64,000 nt of DNA from Cristatella mucedo (GCA_009760855.2 WPIO01000103.1:901001-965000), one strand, 5' to 3'; positions 46,851-60,361 are shown, numbered from the stretch's first letter. Notes: generated from the letters alone by a model not told the origin. Made by a program: numbers and translations.

Positions 46851-47329
46851 TAATTTATTGTCCATTGAGAAACTGAGGGCACGAGGAGGCTGAAACTAGT
46901 GCTACAGTTCAGCTAGGTATGGAGAAGCCAAGCCGTGGCCGGCCTTGTGGGTCTGCGCAACAACTTTACTCTGCAAAATGCATGCAGGTGTGCCAACGGT
47001 AACGGAGCAAGGTAGCAGCGATAAACGCCCATGACTTTAACCTAACACGTCCGTAGGCGTCGGGCATCGGCCACGGCTTGCAACAATTCTCGCATTCGGC
47101 GATAAGTGTACCACTTAACTACCGTCTGGAGCTTTTCCGCCTGGCTCAAAACTTGTTGCACAACTGTCTTGCTATTATACGACTTCGGGTTTATATGACC
47201 TAGACGCACATTATCGCATAAACGGCAGTCAGCCGTTACTGAAGAACCCTTATAATTCAGTGAAACAATATTTTGGGAATCGCCGTCTGGTTGATCTAGC
47301 ACGGCGCCGTTGACGTCTAGGCTGACGGA

Positions 47330-47470
47330 AGCGCTCCGAATTGCTTTCGTGCCTCGAAACAGTCGGCGCACATGCCTGCATTGGCGCTGCACCTACATGT
47401 CGCTGGCTGTCATTCCAAGGCTCAGAGCGTCACCGGTATTTGAAGCGTGTCGGCTGGGACAAGCATCGCT
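47330..47470 (+). repeat. unclassified repeat, copy 2
   Basis: The partner of 46440-46570; the homologous stretch includes TTTCGTGCCTCGAAACAG, GCGCTGCACCTACATG and AGAGCGTCACCGG. No terminal repeats were identified. Confidence 0.55.
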
Positions 47471-48484
47471 TAGAACGAACGCCGTGTTAGCGGCCTAGTT
47501 CTGCCCAAATCTGGAAGCCGATACTCCCCGTTAGTAGCGCGTTTACCTAGTCCGTCCGCTCCGTATTTCACAACTTTTCCCCTACCAGTGAGCACTGTGG
47601 CAAAGCGATCCATACTCGCACTGGTACTGTCAATCGTGACGATTGACGATGACGATTGATCGATGATTGACGATTGTCAATCGCGTCTTACGAGTCGCCG
47701 TCGCACAAGCCTCTTGTGCTCCAAAGCTCGATTGCGCTCCATCCCGAGTAGAGAACTTATTTCGCTCGTCCCTTCCTTTCTACAGCTTCTCCGGCGCAGC
47801 TACTTTGGACATCTGCTCTGCGCGTTGAAAGAGAGGCGAGCGAAATGCAGCGCCATCTCACTGGAGCTCTATCGTACTCCGAGAGGCAGGCGGCAGTACG
47901 CTGAGTACGCTGAGCCGCCCGCCTCTCGGAGTACGATCAGAGGCGAGGTAGCGCTTTTCCCAATGCATCCGGTCACTCGTATCGGCACCGCCGACAGTCG
48001 CACCTAATCGGCGAGAGCGGACAAGATTAGTCGCAACCGCCTCTTGTCGTCGGCCGCAGGTGCACCTCATCGAGATGACGACTTCGGAATTCCGTCCGTC
48101 CTCAGGATTACGCTTTCGCCATAAGCTCGCATTCGTAGAACGGCTCGGGACTAATGCTATCACTGTCATTGGCAGCAGTGAAGACAGCCTGAATTCGCTC
48201 TTGGCTGCAAGAGCTTGAGGATCAAAAGCCCTCTGCTCGCCGCCATGACTGCTCGGACCATGCCTGCGCTCGCGATTGGCAACGAGGCTGTAGCTGTAGA
48301 TGACATAGCAGCAGCACAGACTTGCAGAGCAGCGGACAGTCTTAGCAAAGAAGAGAGTGGCTCGGACAAGGCTCTGTCAGGCAGCCAGGCACCATTCTCT
48401 CTCAACTCTTTCGGACGCGTCCCGGAGCTAGGACGCTCCTTCGCGAAGGATCGGACGTGGCATTTGGTTACATAACCTGAGGCT
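47471..48484. other. no gene assigned
   Basis: It contains a GACGATTGA-type cryptic repeat at 47628-47686 and a strong hairpin at 47872-47936. Open frames have no recognised domain. Confidence 0.4.
47872..47936. repeat. long hairpin
   Basis: TCGTACTCCGAGAGGC and GGCGG, a loop with a GTACGCTGA direct repeat, then CCGCC and GCCTCTCGGAGTACGA. Each arm is about 20 bp. Confidence 0.95.
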
Positions 48485-48844
48485 AATGACTGTCCATTGT
48501 AGAAGCAGGGTAATGGGAATATGATGTAGAGTACTTGTTGTCTTCTCTGATTGGGATATGAACTTGAGGGTGAGGTCACTTGTGCCTTCTTGAATGACAT
48601 TGAGGTGCTGCACGGTATTAAAAGGGCGGGAGTCTAGAGGGAGTAGATCTCCTATAGTATATAGTATGTAGTATATAGTAGATCTTCTCTCTCTCTCTCT
48701 CTGTATATATATCCCCTCTAGACTCCTTCTACCACGGTAGAGGGGATACTGCCATCCTAGGGGTAGACTCTTTGTCATTGACATTGTCATTGTCACTTTG
48801 TCATTTTGTCTAAATCTCCTATAGATCTATCTATATAAATATGT

Positions 48845-48887
<43 letters not shown>

Positions 48888-49200
48888 CTCTAGAGTCCTT
48901 CTACCACGGTAGAGGGATGCTGCCATCCTAGGCAAGCGATCGGCTAGATCATCGCGAGAATCGCTGGGTAAGGAGCTAACCCGCGAGCGGTTAAGGAGAT
49001 GATTGATCGTAGGCATCATCATTTTTGGACTGTGCGTCTGTGATTCAACAATGTTTTTATAGAAGCTAGACTTGGTCTTTGCTAGTATCGATTGGTGCGA
49101 TCTACAGTAGTCCTCGTATGCCTGTCGATGGACAGTCTGTCCTGATCTTGTGTATGCTTTTTCAAGCTTGTGCTCACTAGACCTATCTAGTTTAACTGAT
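48485..49200 (-). mobile_element. LINE family 1 linker region, interrupted by satellites
   Basis: Minus strand: NVIQEGTSDLTLKFISQSEK, TTSTLHHIPITLLLQ and, further up, MMMPTINHLLNRSRVSSLPS, DDLADR and the TCTACTAAGCG-like linker. TC and TA microsatellites and a duplicated ~55-bp block separate the two parts (48660-48930). Confidence 0.78.
48702..48930 (+). repeat. duplicated block with TA satellites
   Basis: TATATATATCCCCTCTAGAC, CCTTCTACCACGGTAGAGG and CTGCCATCCTAGG occur at 48702-48760 and again at 48870-48930. Confidence 0.9.
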
Positions 49201-49314
49201 TATTAAATACAAATGCACTTGTGCTGGGCTTCTATCCCAAAGAAGCAGTGCTTCTGGCGGTCTAATGAATTGCTTAAATGCATTTACTCAACTACTTTGA
49301 CCGATAGATGCTTC

Positions 49315-49440
49315 TGATAATAATAATAGTAATAATAATAATGCACTTGATAAAGCGTCCTCAGAGAGCTCAATCTCTTTCTAGGCGCTTTGCATTTACT
49401 GCAAAGGGAAACGAAATTGAATGGTGAGTAATATCATGAT
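49315..49440 (-). mobile_element. LINE family 1 3' end
   Basis: AATAATAATAATGCACTTGA, TAAAGCGTCCTCAGAGAGC, TCTTTCTAGGCGCTTTGC and GCAAAGGGAAACGAAATTGA in minus order; only the 3' terminus remains. Confidence 0.85.
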
Positions 49441-49844
49441 GGTATGCGATGTCCACAGGAAGGGAGCTCTGCAAGGTGTGCAGCCTCCGAGACTCTTTCT
49501 GAAGGTAAAGGTTAAGTAGAGCAGCCAAGGCTCCAGCCGACGCTCAGCCCCTCTTTCGCCAGAGCGGCCCCTCGAGCTCCCTTTTTCCAGCGGAAGTCCA
49601 TATCCCCTTCTGGGGGGGGAGGACCACAGAGAAGGCAGGTGCAATCGAGGCGGTAGTGCTTCAGAGGATGCAACCAATTGCTTTTTAGCTGTGGTTAAAA
49701 ATTCTCGTATTTTCACAGCACGCGCGCACGCACGCACGCGCCCACGCACGAACACGCGTCGCTCATGCGAATCATCTTGATCTTGGGCTTGCTGCAATCG
49801 TTCACGTAATCGTCACTAGACATGCTTCCTTTACAGCATACGCG
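49441..49844. other. no gene seen
   Basis: It contains an imperfect (CGCACGCA)n patch near 49720-49755. A minus-strand frame here is compositional. Confidence 0.4.
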
Positions 49845-49905
49845 GACTGCTTAGAAAGAGCTTTACTTCTCTTAGGGCGCCATAAAAAGTGCTTTATTAT
49901 TAGTG
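49845..49905 (+). mobile_element. LINE family 1 tail (plus)
   Basis: CTGCTTAGAAAGAGCTTTAC, TTCTCTTAGGGCGCCATAAA and AAGTGCTTTATTATTAG correspond to the terminal stem and tail. Confidence 0.55.
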
Positions 49906-50142
49906 TAAATGCAACCGCTGGAGCGAGGTGCCTTCATGTCGCACACATATTACAGGGTAATGTTCCAAATAGACCAGCGGTTTTATTAAAGAGGGCGATG
50001 GCATTTATAGAGTTTCAAAAGAGTAACTCCATTTACGTAGGTGCTTACTTCAGGCAGCTCCGAGTATTTTCCGAGGAATTTATTTTCAGATGGTCTGAAG
50101 ACGCTTTCGGGCGTCGCACCTTAAAATCAGCTCTGTAGGCTG

Positions 50143-50782
50143 CTGATAATAATAATAATAATGCACCCTATAAAGTGCCCTCAAAGAACTCAATCTCTCT
50201 CTAGGTGCTTTGCATTTGCTGCAAAGGGAAATGCAATTGAATGGTGAGTAATGCTTATCATGCTTGATAAACAACATGAATAAAATGGTTAGGGGTGACA
50301 TGCACAGGGTCAGCATGCAAATGTGGTTAGTGGCAGCATGCACATTGCCAGCACGCAAAAGCACATGAAGGACGAATCACAGGGACCCACTAAATGCTGT
50401 CCTAAATAGGTGTGTGTTTGAGTTCTTTTTAAATGTGGTCAAGTCAGGGGATGTTCTGACGCAAGTCGGGAGGGAGCTCCAGGCTTTGGGAGCTTACGAG
50501 CTAAATGTTCGGTCTCCAAAGGATTTGAGGTATGTACAAGGTATTGGTAGACTTTTGGATTCCGAAAAGCTGGTGGTACGATGTTTGGCCTTTTGGGGGA
50601 TTAGATCTGAGAGATAGGCTGGAGCCATAGAATGACGTGACCTAAAAGTGAGCGACAAAACTTCGAAGTCAATCCGTTGCTTGACTGGTAGCCAGTGCAG
50701 GTCGGCGAGAAGTTGTGTGATGTGGCAACTGCGATGCTCACGATAGACAAGCCTAGCTGCCGAGTTTTGCACTGGCTGCAAT
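50143..50782 (-). mobile_element. LINE family 1, C-terminal domain and 3' UTR
   Basis: Minus strand: [56 protein letters not shown], then UTR and (ATT)n. The coding part is open over about 97 codons, so this is a relatively young copy. Confidence 0.88.
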
Positions 50783-51328
50783 CGCAATCATGCTTGATAA
50801 TGCAAAATCATGCTAAAGGAAGGCGACCTGCTGCTGGTGCTAACCGTAGGCGAAATTGCTGCATGAACACAACAGCGTCGCGACGAGTGCAGAGAGAATG
50901 CAAGCGATCCCGACTTACAAAACCCAGCCTGCCACCTAACTCGCTGCTGCGGAAATGAATCCAGAGGCTCCATTGATGGGCAGTTTTCTTTTCTCACCAT
51001 GCACCGGAGTTGTCCCTCTGATCGGCTCGACAGCTGCATTTTGGGTTCCTTTGGCGTCCTTTTCGGCAGCGCCCCGCCGATATTAAACCCAAACGGCACA
51101 CCCTGCACCGAGACGGCGGCGATACTGAACCGCCGGCCGAAGGGGGTTTGTCCCATCCGAGGTACGCGCACCCGTTTAGATTGCCTGTATTGCCAGCGGC
51201 TGCGCAGCAACTCGTGGTTCGCGGTCAGCAAACGCTGGTTCCGGTCTGCTTCCTGCTAAGCGTGGCGCTCGAGAACGAAAACTGGTTAGTTTAAGGTGCT
51301 CAGAAGAGAAAGGCTGCCAGACTGCCGC
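50783..51328. other. no gene seen
   Basis: Unrecognised DNA; frames lack domains. Confidence 0.4.
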
Positions 51329-51485
51329 TATGGTTAGACCCAGGGGTTAAGACGCACGCCTTTGACAATCGAGGTCAAGGTGCTCGCCCTTTTTGGTCCT
51401 GGCCTCAAGCCCTGCGGCGCCGCGTGTAGAGCGCCTGGATAGAAATCGAGTTCTCTTTGGGTGCTATGCGAATGAATTATATCCC
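51329..51485 (+). mobile_element. SINE family B
   Basis: TATGGTTAGACCCAGGGGTT (box A), a head with CAAGGTGCTCGCC duplicated, CCTCAAGCCCTGC, and the tail TAGAAATCGAGTTCTCTTTG, GGTGCTATGCGAATGAATTA. Confidence 0.75.
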
Positions 51486-53984
<2,499 letters not shown>

Positions 53985-54716
53985 CAACAATAATGATAAT
54001 AAAAATAATAATACGTTTGTGAAGCGCTCTCAGAGAACTTGATCTTTTTCTAGGTTTGTTACATTTGCTGCAAGGAAAGAAGGATTACATGTTTGATGGA
54101 AATATTGACATGTCAATAAGCATAACACGGTTAGAGGTGACATGCACAGTGCCAACGTGCAAATATGGTTAGTGGCAGCATGCACGGAGTCATCACGAAA
54201 GCATCAGCACGAAACGGACAATCAGATGGACCCACTAACTGTTAATCGATAACTATAGATAATAGATAATAAAATATAATAATAGAATACAATAAATTAA
54301 AATAAAATAGATACTAGATAACTGTTAATGGATGCGTTTTAGCTTCTCTTTAAATTTCGTCAACTCAGGGAACGCTGTGACACCAGTCGGAGGTGAGTTC
54401 CAGGCTTTGGGAGCATACGAACTAAAGGCTTGATCTCAAAAATATATAAAGATTTTGAGTTTCGTATAGGGCGTAGCTGTACAATTTGAGTCAGAAAGGC
54501 GGGTGGTACGATGCTTAGCTTTTTTGGGGAAATACATCTTATAGGTAGGCTGGAGCCAAAGAATGAATGGACCTAAAAGTGAGTGACAAAACCTTGAAGC
54601 CGATGCACATTGCTTGATTGGGAGCCAGTGCAGGCCGGTGAGAAGTGGTGTGATGTGGCAACTGGGACGCTCACGGCAGGCAGGTCTAGCTGCTGAGTTT
54701 TGTACCAACTGCAATG
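53985..54716 (-). mobile_element. LINE family 1, C-terminal domain and 3' UTR
   Basis: Minus strand: [47 protein letters not shown] in shifted frames, then the UTR with ATGCACAGTGCC-type repeats and an AT-rich tail. It is more diverged than 50143-50782. Confidence 0.82.
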
Positions 54717-55137
54717 AAGGCCTAATAAATCAATCAGCCCAGCACACAGCACATTGACCAGCATGCCAGCGGTCCTCATCAAGCCATAGGCTAGTCCTAC
54801 ATCTAAGCATCCGCACCCAGCCATAAAGAACGCCAATGAACACGACTGCGGTGTTCGTCAAACCATAAACCGCAGGCTGAGTTTTGCGTCGCAGGTGCAC
54901 CGCCCCGACCTTGTTAACCTCTCCCGAGTAAAAATTAATTCTGCAGATTTTTTAATGGAAACAATAGCCTTCTCCGGAAGCAGACGCCAACTCTGCCAGC
55001 CGAATAGGCGCCCAGAAAGATACTCCAGTTGCTCTAAAAACTCCCTATACCTAGAGAAAGTCTGGACATCGGCGCTGAAGGGCACCCCCGAAAGTCTTTT
55101 TAGAAGCCGTCTAAAAGGAGACACGAATCGTTACTGT
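54717..55137. other. no gene seen
   Basis: A plus frame with SRVKINSADFLMETIAF at 54920-54970 is not recognised. Confidence 0.35.
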
Positions 55138-55206
55138 ACGCACGACCCCTGGGTCTTAGCCCTATGGGCCAGTGTGCTCACTCTTCGCGACCCAGGGGTC
55201 GTGCGT
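55138..55206. repeat. perfect 18-bp inverted repeat
   Basis: ACGCACGACCCCTGGGTC at 55138-55155 and GACCCAGGGGTCGTGCGT at 55189-55206; the right arm lies in the anticodon-arm region of a SINE A. Confidence 0.95.
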
Positions 55207-55312
55207 CGCGAGTCCTGCAGTGGGCGATCCTATATTGCCCACTGCAGGCGGTGGTGGTGGTCATTACTGCTCTTCTGCCGAAATATAAACGGGGTTGTTG
55301 AATCAGCGTGCC
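55170..55312 (+). mobile_element. SINE family A
   Basis: GTGCTCACTCTTCGCGACC, GCGAGTCCTGCAGTGGGCGA, CTGCAGGCGGTGGTGGTC and a tail CTCTTCTGCCGAAATATAAA, GTTGTTGAATCAGC. Box B is decayed. Confidence 0.75.
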
Positions 55313-55547
55313 TTATGTATGCTAGACTCTGAGGTGGAGGGCACGAAGGTAGGTGGCTAACCCGGAAGTCTGCTCGCGCAGCTTCCTGGAAAGACGCTGT
55401 GTACCCTCCTTCTGAAGAAACAGTCTGAGGTGGAGCGGCTAAGGCGCGCCGCCCACAAACGACTCAGGAGCCGCTCTAAGAAAAAAAGCGTTCCTTCGCA
55501 TGTTGGGATAAACTCAAGATCCGCTCATGAGGCGGGCCGTCTAATTA

Positions 55548-56384
55548 ACAAGCGACCTCTCGTTAGACGACCGTATCAGCTCCACAGTCAAATCCGCCTA
55601 TTTTCAGCTTCATAACATTGCTAAAATTCGGGCTTGTTTAGATAAAGATACCACATCTAAGTTGGTCCATGCATTTGTGACATGCCGTCTCGACTTCTGC
55701 AACTCACTGCTTACTGGCCTACCAGCATGTGCGATCAGGTGATTGTAGCTGGTGCAAAACTCGGCAGCTAGACTTGTCTGTCGTAAGCGTCGCAGTTGCC
55801 ACATTACTCAACTTCTCGCCGACCTGCACTGGCTACCAGTCAAGCAACGGATTGACTTCAAGGTTTTGTCGCTCACTTTTAGGTCCCTTAATTCTATGAC
55901 TCCAGCCTATCTGTCAGATATACTACCCCATCAGGCCAAGCATCGTACCACCCGCTTTTCTGAATCCAACAGTCTAGAAATACCTCGTACAAACCTTAAA
56001 TCCTTTGGAGACCGTGCATTTAGTTCGTATGCTCCCACAGCCTGGAACTCCCTCCCGACCTGCGTCAGAACATCCCCCGACCTGACCACATTTAAAAGGA
56101 ACCTAAAAACACACATATTTAGGACAGCATTTAGCGGGTCCCTGTGATTCGTCCTTCATGTGCTTATGCGTGCTGACACTGTGCATGCTGCCACTAACCA
56201 CATTCGCATGCTGACCCTGTGCATGTCACCCCTAACCATATTATTCATTGTGTTTGTTTTTCAAGCATGCTTTTACTTACCATTCAATTGCATTTCACTT
56301 TGCAGCAAATGTAAAGCGCCTAGAGAGAGATTAAGTTCTCTGAGGGCGCTTTATCAAGTGAATTATTATTATTATTATTATTAA
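55548..56384 (+). mobile_element. LINE family 1, C-terminal domain and 3' UTR
   Basis: Plus strand: RPLVRRPYQLHSQIR frame remnants, then [59 protein letters not shown] and [20 protein letters not shown]. The stop TGA is at 56145-56147, followed by the UTR and (ATT)n at 56361-56384. The final ORF is intact over 131 codons. Confidence 0.92.
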
Positions 56385-56398
56385 TGCTAGTCAAGTCC

Positions 56399-56955
56399 CA
56401 GAAGTTTGAGCACGTGTCTCCTTTGCTAAAAGAGCTAAGATGGATGCCGGTTGGCAACGGACTCAGAGCAAGATTCTTACGCTGACCCACAAGACCCGCC
56501 ACGGCTTGGCTCCTTCGTACCTAGCGGAACTGCTGCATTAGTTTCAGCCTCTTCACGCCCTGAGGTCCTGTGTGGACAATCAATTAGCTGCCCCATTCCT
56601 CCGCTTAAAGACCGTTGGCGACAGAAGCTTTAGCTCTGCAGGTCCTAGACCTACTACTTTACTGTGGAACTCGCTCCCACAATTCTTACGCAACGACAAC
56701 TACTCTCTTACTGCCGACTATGGCTCATCCTTTTCAGCGATCCTGAGCTGCTACTTTCATGCTACTCACTACCTCAACTGCTCTCCTGACTCTGCTATGC
56801 TTCCCACTTTCTCTTTGTTGCGAGAGACGAAGTCTGTGGGCTACCGAATGCGTACCGAAAGTCGCTTAGGCTGTGAGTGCGCTATACAAAACTGTCCTGC
56901 GTAACACCCACATGGTCTTTATGACTTTGTGGTTACAGACGGAGATACATACATA
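56399..56955 (+). mobile_element. LINE family 2, best copy of the 3' end
   Basis: FEHVSPLLKELRWMPVGNGL, then in other frames [76 protein letters not shown] and YRMRTESRLGCECAIQN, then GCGTAACACCCACATGG and an ACATACATA tail. It starts directly after a family 1 tail. Confidence 0.85.
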
Positions 56956-57449
56956 TAAATGACTGGTTACATTATAAAGAACCACTACCTAAGCCTTGTA
57001 GCCGATTGATAGAAGCCTGGCAGCTACATAGAGAAAGCTGTTGGGCTTCCGAGGAGGACTAAGGGGTAAGTTTTAGCCAAAGAGGGACTTTATTGTTGTA
57101 ATTTTGGTAGCGGCAGCACAGCCCCGCCCTTTCAGCCAGACCTGGGGGGTATTGCCTTAGCCCCTTTGCTTCCTCTAGAGCCCTTACTGTGGGCGTTTCG
57201 AATTCGGAATGTATGTTAAGGGCCATTTTCTACAGCACCTTCTATCGGGCTTTAGCAGTAGCTAAAGAGGCTGTGTACTCCCAAGTGTGCTTTCCTTGTG
57301 CACTCCCAAGTGCAACCGGGCTCTTAGAAGAGAGCTAAAATCTTTTTCTTCAGCCTTTGGCTTCATAATTTCCAGAACATTTTCCCCCTTTCTTCAAATC
57401 AGCTCTAAACCCGGCAAACCGGCTCGACCTAAACTAAAAAATAAAGTAT
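56956..57449. other. no gene seen
   Basis: Unrecognised; a CTTTAGCAGTAGCTAAAG palindrome lies near 57251. Confidence 0.4.
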
Positions 57450-57605
57450 AGTTGATTTAACAGCCTCATTTATTTAGCAGACGGAAGTATCGTTGCAGCT
57501 ATCACTCTCGTTTCCTATGGGCATTACAATTTTGCCTGCTGCAGGAGTTGAACCCATGAAACGGGTAGCAAAGTGCAATCACCTAAAACTAAGCTAAGAT
57601 CCACG
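57450..57605 (-). mobile_element. SINE family A, diverged
   Basis: TTGATTTAACAGCCTCATTT, AGCTATCACTCTCG, GCAGGAGTTGAACCCATGA and CAATCACC in family A reverse order. Confidence 0.7.
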
Positions 57606-58261
57606 GGTGACCTAGCAACTCAAGGTACTTGAGCAACTTCATATTCAGTCGTGTCGCTACTGGCAATGTAGCTCGTCGATACAGCGTGACTAAAGCTCTA
57701 TCCACTTACAGCCCAGCTTTTGCACGTCGAACTCGTCCAACTTCTTCTAATACTCACGATACTTTTTCGAGGATCTTAGCCACATTTAATCAACGACCTT
57801 TTAATTAATGACATTTAATTAATTCTATTTAGATCTTACGTTTTTTTGAACAGCTGTCGGGAGAGATGTTAATAAAAACATGGATCCTATAAATGCAGTT
57901 TGTGTGGACAGTATCTTTTCCAATAGCTTCAAATACCCTCGCTGAGCGTGCACAACCAAGGCGATTGTTGCCGACCGATGATTGTGATACATTCAAGGAG
58001 GCCACGAGTGACCTCAATCTGAAGTTCACATCCCAATAAAGAAGACAAATAGTCCTCTAGACCCTATTCTCGCTGTCCTGCTTCTAAGATGCCCAGATCT
58101 GCTGATGTCATGCATAACTAACATCATTAATATGTCGTTAACCTCAGGTCCTGTCCCAGCACCTTTCACAAAAGCTTTAGTCAGGCCACTTCTCAAGAAA
58201 GCGAAAGTAGACCAAGAGAACTTGAGCAACTACCGCCCAGTCTAGCCTCTACCATTCCTAT

Positions 58262-58405
58262 CAAAGACACTGGATCACTGGAATCACTGATCACTGGAAT
58301 CACTGGATCAATAGATAATACTGAAATCAATGAATCTGACTGAATGAAATGAAAAATGAATGAAAAATCTGAATGAATCTCAATGAATCAATAAACTGAA
58401 TCAAT
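58262..58405 (+). repeat. cryptic simple repeat inside LINE
   Basis: Overlapping units TCACTGGAATCACTG, then AATGAAAAATGAATG, ATGAATC; it separates LINE sequence AAGACACTGGA from GTGGAACGAGTCGTGG, adjacent in other copies. Confidence 0.75.
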
Positions 58406-58770
58406 GGAGATCAGTGGAACGAGTCGTGGCAGACTAGCTGAACTCATATATTGAAACTTCTAACCTTGCTAGTACGTTCCAGTCTGGTTTTAGAGTTAAC
58501 CACTCCACAGAGTCATCGTTGCTTTGGGTGTAAAACAACCTACTTATGAATACAGACTTAAGTAGAGTATCTCTGCTTGTTTTGCTTGATCATTCTGCAA
58601 TTTTTGATACTATATATCGATCAACAAGTCCTTCTTGAACGCTTCTGATCTCGCCTGGGCACCAATAGCAATGCTCTGCAATGGTTCAGGTCCTATCTTA
58701 GTGGGAGACTCCAGAGTATTGGCGTGAGCGGACGAAAAGAGGGTGCTGAACCACGTTCGCTGTCCGTTGC

Positions 58771-58835
58771 AGAATTCTTCCGAAAATCGAAGTTCTTGTG
58801 AACATCGTATAAGGAAACGATACAGGTAAGCATGA
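58771..58835 (+). repeat. unclassified repeat (copy 2)
   Basis: The partner of 11785-11852: AATTCTTCCGAAAATCGAAG, TGTGAACATCGTATAAGGAA. Immediately followed by LINE 3' UTR sequence. Confidence 0.5.
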
Positions 58836-58945
58836 TACCACTCAACATTCAATCGTGTTTCCTTTGCAGCAAATGTAAAGCGCGTAGAAAGAGACTGAGT
58901 TTTCTGAGGTGCTTAATCATGTGTAATACTATTAATATTATTATC
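58836..58945 (+). mobile_element. nested LINE family 1 3' end
   Basis: CATTCAATCGTGTTTCCTTT, GCAGCAAATGTAAAGCGCG, GAAAGAGACTGAGTTTTCTG and a degraded ATT tail, lying inside the RT of another copy. Confidence 0.75.
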
Positions 58946-59828
58946 CGAATACGCACTGAAGTATGGGGTACATCAGGGCTCTGTGCTTGGTCCGGTTCTT
59001 TTAACGGTTTATACCCCTCTCTTGCCGATGTGATAGCCGGTCAAAATGTAGGCTTCCACTTCTATGCAGATGACACTCAGTTGTAACTTTGCTTTGATCC
59101 CACCCAGCCCTCCAGCATATCGAATTCTCTCAACTTCCTTGCTGCATGTATTGACAACATCTGCATAGGGATGGCAGCAAACTTTCTGAAATTTAATGAC
59201 GATAAAACCAATTTACTTGTTATGGGGAAATCAAGTGTTATGCAGAAATTGAAAATGCTAACGTCCGAAATCAGCTCTGCCACCATATCCTCTGTTGAAT
59301 CTACATGAAATCTAGGTGTCCTGTTTCAAAAAGCGACCTTTCATTAGACGATTCCTTCAGCGCCACAGTCAAGTCTGCCTACTTTCACCTACATAACCTT
59401 GCTAAAACTCAGCTTGTTTAGACAAGGATACCACATCTAAATTCGTCACTGGAGTTTTGACATCCGGTCACAACTTCTGTAACTTACTGCTTGGTGGTCT
59501 ACCGGCCTGTGCAATCAGGCGCTTACAGCCGGTGCAAAACTCTGCAGCTAGGCTTGTCTGTCGTGAGCACCGTATTTGCCCCATCGCACCACTTCTCGTC
59601 TACATTGTCTTGCTTCCGGTCAAGCTACGCATCGACTACAAGGTTCAGTCACTCACTTTCAGGTCCATCAATTTTTTGGCTCCATTCTACCTATTAGATG
59701 TATTTCCTCACCAGGCTAAGCATCATACCACCCACTTTTCTTAATCTAATCGTTTAGCTACATATCGCTTGAAACTTAAATTCTTTGGAGACCGTGCCTT
59801 TAGTTCGTATGCTGTATGTCGGTGAGCA

Positions 59829-59985
59829 GCGATGGCTCACTAGGTAAGGCGGTTGCTCTTCACGACCTCGGTCCGCAGTCGTGGGTTCGAATCCTGTGGT
59901 TGGCTATCCTTAATCGCCGCTGCAAGCAGTGGTGATAGCCATAAAGGCTCTTCTGTCGCTATACAAAAGAGGCTAAATAAGCTAA
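59829..59985 (+). mobile_element. SINE family A, best plus copy
   Basis: GATGGCTCACTAGGTAAGG (box A), GTGGGTTCGAATCCTGTGG (box B, perfect), CTGCAAGCAGTGGTGATAGC, CTTCTGTCGCTATACAAAAG, AGGCTAAATAAGC. It splits the LINE between TTCGTATGCT and ATGCTCCCAAAGCC; ATGCT on both sides is part of a diverged duplication. Confidence 0.9.
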
Positions 59986-60361
59986 ATGTTAAATAAGCTA
60001 GTATTTGTTAATGCTCCCAAAGCCTGGAACTTACTTCCGACTTTCGTCCCAACATCACATGACTTGACGACATTTAAAAATAAGCTAAAACGCATCCATT
60101 TATTACAGCATTTAATGGGTCATTGTGATTCGTCCTTTGTGTGCTTATGCATGCTGGCACTGTGCATTCTGCCACTAGCAATATTTGCACGCTGACCGTA
60201 TTCTGCATGTATTGTTCAACCAAGTTACGCTTGCTGTCATTGAGCATGCTACTAAACAACATTCGACCGTGCTTCCTTTGCAGCAAATGTCAAGAGCCTA
60301 GAAAGAGATTGAGTTCTCCGAGGGAGCTTTATATCAAATGTATTATTATTATTATTATTAA

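Larger units (their letters stand above)
57985..60361 (+). mobile_element. LINE family 1, RT to tail, with three later insertions
   Basis: RT and C-terminal regions with YADD at 59063-59074, followed at once by a stop (LTQL*-type). It is interrupted by a cryptic simple repeat (58262-58405), another LINE's 3' end (58836-58945) and a SINE A (59829-59985). The ATT tail lies at 60343-60361. Confidence 0.88.

Noticed and set aside
59829-59985. tRNA-like sequence with good A and B boxes, considered as a tRNA gene
   Set aside because: No proper acceptor stem pairing, a shared body and tail with ten other copies, and insertion in a LINE show that it is a SINE.
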